A stretch of DNA of 64,000 nt from Dama dama. Taxonomy: Eukaryota > Chordata > Mammalia > Artiodactyla > Cervidae. The notes under the pieces are model-generated. The model saw only the letters and a program-made list of their open reading frames with translations, did not search any database and had not been told where the DNA came from. Position 1 is the first letter of the stretch, and every line of letters starts with the position of its first letter. Below are positions 58,772 to 64,000 of this stretch, in pieces. The stretch lies in contig NC_083701.1 in the NCBI RefSeq assembly GCF_033118175.1, forward strand, positions 71,610,001 to 71,674,000, in the 5' to 3' direction. The position numbers and the translations under genes were made by a program.

Positions 58772-59029
58772 CTTCCAAGGAGCAAGAATCTTTTATTTTC
58801 ATGGCTGCATTCACCACCACAGTGATTTTGCAACCCAAGAAAATAAAATCTTTCACAGCCTCTACCTTTTCCCTTTCTATTTGCCATGAAGTGATGGGAC
58901 TGGATGCTATTATCTTAGTTTTTTGAATGTTGAGTTTTAAGCCAGCTGTTCCACTCTCCTCTTTCACCCTCATTATGAGGCTGTTTAGTTCCTTTTCACT
59001 TTCTGACATTAGAGTGGTACCATCTGAGA

Positions 59030-59090
59030 ATTCCATGGGCAGGCTACAGTCCATAGGGTCACAAAGAGTTGGACATGTGACACACACACC
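59030..59090 (+). mobile_element. Short Bov-A SINE piece within the BovB RT catalytic site
   Basis: About 60 bp of SINE body ('gagaattccatgggcaggct', 'gggtcacaaagagttggaca') in the opposite orientation to BovB. It lies between the codons for the Tyr-Ala-Asp motif; 'atctg' on each side may be a short duplication. Confidence 0.8.
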
Positions 59091-59989
59091 CCTGCATATC
59101 TGAGGCTGTTGATATTTCTCCTGGCAATCTTGATTCCAGCTTGTGATTTATCCAGCCCTGCATTTCACATGAAGTACTCTGCATAGAAGTTAATTAAGCA
59201 GGGTGACAGTATACAGCCTTGCTGTACTCTGTTCCCGATTTTGAACGAATCAGTTGTTCCATTTCCAGTTCTAGCTATTGCTTCTTGACCCACATACAGG
59301 TTTCTCAAGAGGAAGGTAAAGTAGTCTGGTATTCTCATCTCTTTAAGAATTTTCCACAGTTTGTGGTGATCCACACAGTCAAAGGCTTTAATGTAGTCAA
59401 CGAAGCAGAAGTAGATATTTTTCTGGAATGCCCTTGCTTTCTCCATGTTTCAATGAATGTTGACAATTTGATCTCTGGTTCCTCTGACTCTTTGAAACCC
59501 AGCTTGTACATCTGGAAGCTCTTGGTTCATATAGTACTGGACCCTAGGTTGAAGGATTTTGAGCATAATCTTTCTAGCATGTGAATCAGGACAATTGTAC
59601 AGTAGTTTGAGCATTCTTTGGCATCATCCCTCTTGGGATTAAAATTAAAATGACCATTTCCAGTCCTGTGACCACTGCTGAGTTTTCCAAATTTGCTGGC
59701 ATATTGAGTGCAGCACTTTAACAGCATCATATTTTAGGATTTGAAATAGCTCAGCCGGAATTTCATCACCTCCACTAGCTTTGTGTATAGCAATACTTCC
59801 TAAGGCCACTTGACTTCAAACTGCAGTATGTCTGGCTCTAGGTGAGTGATCACAGTATTGTGGTTATCTGACTCATTTAGACCTTTCCTGTATAGTTCTT
59901 CTGGGTATTCTTTCTATCTCTTGTTTTTCTCCTTTGCTTCTCTTAGGTCCTTACCTTGCCTTCCTTATTTGAGTGTACTGTGTTAGCAT

Positions 59990-60170
59990 AGTATCTAGAA
60001 TAATTACTATTCACCAGGCACTATACCAAAGGGTTTCTAGGCATTGCCTAATTTATTTTTCCCAATAACTCTTGCAAATAGATATCCTAGGAGGAAAAGA
60101 TGTTATTTCTACAAGGTCATAAACCTCATGGGTGATAAATTTAGATTAAAGCCAGGTCTAGCAAAACTTT
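59990..60170 (-). mobile_element. MIR SINE
   Basis: Antisense MIR: 'caccaggcactataccaaag', 'tttttcccaataactcttgc', 'ctaggaggaaaagatgttat', 'aaggtcataaa'. The longest MIR in the window. Confidence 0.7.
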
Positions 60171-61249
60171 GAGCAGAATAATTTAACAACCAAGATTTTG
60201 ATACTCTGCTAAACCTTATTCTTTAAGAAAAAATATTCTGAGTTGATTTCAAGTTTTCCTTTAGTAGGGAAGTTGAAAGTACTAAATTGGGGATGGAATA
60301 AAATAGACAGCCTCAAAGAGAAAACTAGGTACACAATTTTAAGAAATTATATATGACTTTTGTTAGTAATCACATTGTAAATACATATTATAAATATAAA
60401 TGAATACTAAACATTTGTAATTTTACCTAAAAGCAATGGATAAGGCTTTGAATCTGAGATGGTAATCCAGTGATTGCATTTGCTTTCTTTGATTTCTCAG
60501 TCACTTTGAAAAGAAATAGATATGGGAACAAAACTGTAGTAGTGCTAGAAAATAGCAGAAAGATGTACATAGAGAATAATATTTCAAGATTTGTGTGTAT
60601 GTTTTAAAGCAGTTATCATGGGAGTGACCTGAAAGCAAAGGCAAAGAAGCAGCATCATAGCACTTCTGTAGGAGCAGGCTGACATAGAATTGATATCAGA
60701 AGTCGGCTCCAATAAAATGGGAAAAAACATCCAAGATCACAGTCAGCAAGAGCTGAAAGTAAGAACAGGCCTTAGGGCAAGTAAGCAGATAATTAATTGA
60801 AAAACAGCTAGATCTGGGCCAGCACAAACTCAGTGTACACAGAAAAACTGCTGAGGTATTTGCTTCAGGGAGAGCTTAGTAAACACTGCTGTGTAATTAA
60901 TGATTGGATGCGTTCTGCTTTCAGGGCATCTTAGGATGTGCATCAGAAGAGAAAGGGAAAATAACTCAGTGTTAGGTACTTGAGGAATACTTCCTGGGAA
61001 AGAGTGAGAGATGCAGTGAGGGAGAAGCAGTTTTGCCTAATTAAACTGAAAGGAAAAACTACACGAATGTACTCTGACTCTGTGTAACGGCTTTGCTTAA
61101 TAAGACAATGATAAGAGGATTCAATTTTGCTTGGGTTATCTCAATCCATTTATTCTGAAGGAAAGACTATCTCTTGGTACAACCTGTCTGTATATCTACA
61201 AGAATATACGGTCAGAATTTCCACTAAGAAAGGGCCTGAAAGAGAAACA
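60171..61249. other. Unassigned stretch, possible conserved block
   Basis: No repeat recognised. 60600-61100 is non-repeat with several TAATTA/TAATTGA-type motifs. See findings. Confidence 0.4.
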
Positions 61250-62400
61250 GAAGACAGGGCATGGGACCCACACCCCTGGGGTGGGGGTTGCGGCAGTTGA
61301 AGGAGAGGAGAGGTTGCTGTACCCAGGGAGGCCCACCCACTGGTGGTAAGATCAGCTGAATTAGAGGGAGGGGCTTCAGGGGCTACTCTGCGGCATGCAG
61401 GACAGAGCAAGACTTCCATGGATGGTCTGGGCCACAACCCTGCATGCCCCAGCCTGAGTCAGGAGTCCTCCAGCGCTGCTGGGCTGGTTGCTGAGTGTGG
61501 GGTTTGGAGAGGGGGTAGAAGGAAGAAAACTGATATTGGCAGCTTGGAGACCACTTGAAGCGATAGGAGTGAGGACCCCTGCTGCATGGAGACAGACTGA
61601 GGGATGGGAGGGAGCATTCTCCATAGCCAAGAATGCTCCTAGAAGAAGGGCAGACTGCCTTGGAAGGGAGGGACCATTATTGAGTGGTGTACAAGGCACC
61701 GGGCAACCTTTGCGGCCTCTCTCCCCATGCAGGAGTCCCCGCCTCCAACACTGGGGGGACTCTCACCAGAGCCAGCTGTGTGCCCTAGTCATTGCTGCCG
61801 TGTCCTCCTCACTCTTGGACGACCATGTGCACCCCGGTCTGTCACAGTCTCTCGTCAGCCCCCGTCACTCCAGGCAGGAGACGGGGATCCCATCAGAATG
61901 AGTGCATGAACCCCAGTCGTTGCCAGCTTATCCCTCTCCAGCCTGAATGAGGAAGTGTGCCCCAGTCAGTCAAGGCCTTCCCTGCCACCCCCAACCCCAC
62001 CGAGATAGGGAGCAGATGCCCGATGGCGATCCACAGGCAGAGGTGGAGCTGAAAGCAAAACTGAGCCCCAGGGATTGTGCAGATGAGGAAGAACTGAAAG
62101 CTCTCTGTGTGGCTGCACCAGCCATGAGTGAAACCCCCTCCCTCAGCTTGGTAAACCTAGCATCTGTGGGATATCTGAATGGACAGTGAGTGCTCCCACA
62201 ACGGAGATGGGTCTAGCTTTAGAAGCCATGGAATTGGGGAGCACGTACACGGGCCAGTTGGGCTAGGTCAGACCCTGAGCTGCCCCGATAGTGGCCACAA
62301 TGGGTCCAGAGACCTACCTTGAGTTCTTGGAGGACCTCCTGGGGAGGCTGGGGTGGGGTGTGGCTCTGCTTTGGAGCAAGCACATTGATAGTGGAGGTCC
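61250..62400 (+). promoter_or_regulatory. L1 5' UTR, GC-rich promoter region
   Basis: It has the highest GC and one of the highest CpG densities in the window, at the position of the internal promoter of a 5'-complete L1. Frames 61488-61901 and the minus frame 61376-61699 lie within it and are not genes. Promoter activity is inferred from position only. Confidence 0.5.
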
Positions 62401-62850
62401 AAGGGATGTTTCATTTAGTTGTTGTTTTATTTCATAATTGTATTAGTTTTATTATTTTTAAAATTTTAAGTAGTTTTTTATTTTGCTACTTTTACTTTAC
62501 ATTTTGCTTTACTTAGCTATTTTTCTTTTGCTCTGTAGGTTTTTTGTTTTCTTTGGATGTTTTTCTTTTTTTTCTCTTTCTTTTTATTATAATTTTCCTA
62601 TTTTTTAAAATATTCTTTGCTATTTTTTCTTTTGTTTTTTGTTACTTTTATTTTTATAGTTTTATTTTGCTTCATTGAATTTTTCTGTTTAGTTTTTTCT
62701 TGTTTTTTTTTTCATTTCTATTTTTCTATAGATTTTCTTTTCTTTTTTCTTTTCTTGTTTTCCTTTTTTGTTTTTATTGTTATTCTGGCTTCTCATTTGT
62801 TTGTTTGTTTTCTATTCTTTCTTTCTTCTTCTTCTTTTTTTTTTTTTTTT
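62400..62850 (+). repeat. T-rich tract in the L1 5' UTR
   Basis: About 450 bp of nearly pure T-rich pyrimidine sequence with runs such as the one near 62838. It creates long Phe/Leu-rich false frames (62617-63108). An equivalent tract is at 38000-38490 in the other L1. Confidence 0.9.
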
Positions 62851-63340
62851 GATTACATATCATGGTTTGTGGGGTCTTGGTATACCAGATTGTGCCCACT
62901 TTGTGGGACTGCTGAATCCTGTCCACTGTGCCACCAAAGAATTCCTGGCCCCAGGGAATATCAATTGGCAAGAGCTCTTCTGGAGGTCCCCACTGTGGCA
63001 CCAAAATCTGACTTGATACAACAGTCTGCAAGTTCCAGCATTAGAATGCTTGCCAAACAACTGGCGAGACAGGAATGCAACTTGCCCATCAGCACACAGA
63101 CTGCTTAAAGTCATACCAGGCTCACAGATGGCCCAAAACGTAATGCCTGACACAGCTCTGACCATCAGAGACAAGACCAAGCTCCATGCATCAAACTGCA
63201 AGAACTGATCCCTTCCCCACTGAAAGCCTATACAAGGCCCTGGACCAAACTCATCCACCAGACAGCAGACAGAAGAAGCAAGAGGACCACAGCCTTGCAG
63301 TCTGTGGCAAGGAGACAAAAAACACAGTGACTTAAACAAA

Positions 63341-64000
63341 ATGAGATGGCAGAGAAATACGCTGCAGACAAAGGAACAAGATAAAAATGATAAGACCAAC
63401 TAAATTAAAAGGAAGTAGGCAATATACACGAGTAAGAATTCAGAGTAATGATGGTAAGGATGATCCAAGATTTCAGAAAATGAATGGATGCACAGATTGA
63501 GAAAATGCAAAAAAAAAAAAAAATAAATAAATAAATAACAAGGAACTGGGAAAAACTGAAGAACAAGCAAAGTGATGAACAATACAAAACTTGAAAAACA
63601 CACTAGAAATAATTAATATCAGAATAACTGACATAGAAGAACTGAAAAGTGAACCAGAAGACAAAATGGTAGAAATCGAGTGCCATGGATCAGGAAAAAA
63701 GAATAAAAATGAATTAACACAGTCTCAGAAATCTCACAGACAACATTAAATGTACCAACATTCAAATTATAGGGGCCCCAAAACAGGAAGAGAAAGAAAA
63801 AGTGTCTGAAAAATTATTTGAAGAGGTTATAGTGGAAAACTTCTATAACATGAGAAAGAAAATAGTCACCCAAGTCCAGGAAGAACAGAAAGTCCAATGC
63901 AGGATTAACCCAAGGAGAAACTAGCTGAGACACATATTAATCAACCTAACAAACATGAAATGCAAAGAAAAAATATTAAAAGCAAGAAGAGAAAAGCAAC
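63341..64000 (+). pseudogene. L1 ORF1 remnant, partial
   Basis: The start region MRWQRNTLQTKEQDKNDKTN is followed by a stop after about 20 codons. ORF1-like text continues in other frames with a 14-A run and AAAT units near 63509-63537. It cannot encode a full ORF1p. Truncated by the window edge. Confidence 0.75.

Larger units (their letters stand above)
58010..59972 (-). mobile_element. BovB LINE, 5'-truncated, hit by two SINEs
   Basis: Antisense BovB from a (GTT)n-like start and 'gttcagttgctaagttgtgt' back through the C-terminal region, RT core (frame 59165-59446 on the minus strand, with 'FDCVDHHKLWKILKEMR') and linker to about 59972. A dimeric SINE (58475-58771) and a short SINE piece (59030-59090) interrupt it. 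Dead. Confidence 0.92.
61250..64000 (+). mobile_element. L1 with 5' UTR and start of ORF1, runs off the window
   Basis: A GC- and CpG-rich 5' UTR (61250-62400), a T-rich tract (62400-62850), a second UTR block (62850-63340) and an ORF1-like start at 63341. The same order is seen in the L1 at 37650. ORF1-type text follows ('aacagaaagtccaatgcagg', 'aaaatattaaaagcaagaag'). The right part, ORF2 and 3' end lie outside the window. Confidence 0.85.

Noticed and set aside
61488..61901. 137-codon frame in GC-rich DNA
   Set aside because: Lies in the L1 5' UTR, where GC richness lowers stop frequency.
62617..63108. 163-codon Phe/Leu-rich membrane protein
   Set aside because: Produced by the T-rich tract of the L1 5' UTR; the same kind of tract occurs at 38000-38490.
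62860..63399. 179-codon minus-strand gene
   Set aside because: Antisense to the L1 5' UTR and ORF1 start; no family resemblance.

Overview
The window is ruminant (bovid-type) nuclear DNA that is almost entirely made of transposable elements. The diagnosis rests on RTE-type BovB LINEs, BovB- and tRNA-Glu-derived Bov-A/Bov-tA SINEs, a cetartiodactyl CHR-2-type SINE, L1 copies of the artiodactyl type and class I (gammaretrovirus-like) ERV debris. The species cannot be fixed from sequence alone (cattle, sheep, goat or a relative). I see no intact protein-coding gene, no exon chain with convincing splice sites, no rRNA or tRNA gene and no CRISPR array. It reads as intergenic or deep-intronic DNA.

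Layout. 0-7.6 kb: fragments of L1, BovB, MIR and at least two endogenous retroviruses in opposite orientations. These include LTR pieces, an integrase C-terminal remnant, an envelope transmembrane tail and one LTR followed by a primer-binding-like site. 7.6-15.0 kb: a BovB, then an L1 ORF2 on the + strand that is split by two further BovB copies and a SINE; one of those BovB copies has a 5' inversion with a target-site duplication. 15.0 to about 19.5 kb: a long processed pseudogene of spindlin (SPIN1), apparently landed in the L1 and retaining UTR-like flanks. 19.5-37.6 kb: mostly unassigned AT-rich DNA with scattered SINEs, MIRs, two inverted BovB copies, a hAT-like MITE, a MaLR-type LTR and L1 3' ends. 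37.65-40.8 kb: an internally deleted L1. 43.1-45.6 kb: a BovB with its 5' part present and its 3' part deleted. 46-54 kb: quiet unassigned DNA with short BovB and SINE insertions and a possible LTR. 54.3-60.0 kb: a dense BovB cluster. 61.25-64.0 kb: the GC-rich 5' UTR and start of ORF1 of an L1 that runs off the right edge.

Nothing here acts as a pathway. The interest is in insertion history: nested insertions that can be ordered in time, target-site duplications, a twin-primed BovB, a 62-bp BovB insertion, internally deleted BovB copies, a dimeric SINE junction shared by three copies, and an 82-bp duplication bracketing a SINE. I found no previously undescribed functional system. A few non-repeat stretches (49.3, 60.6-61.1 and 32.9 kb) are offered only as weak candidates for conserved non-coding elements. 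Family names were assigned by reading, without a repeat library, so subfamily names and element edges are approximate.
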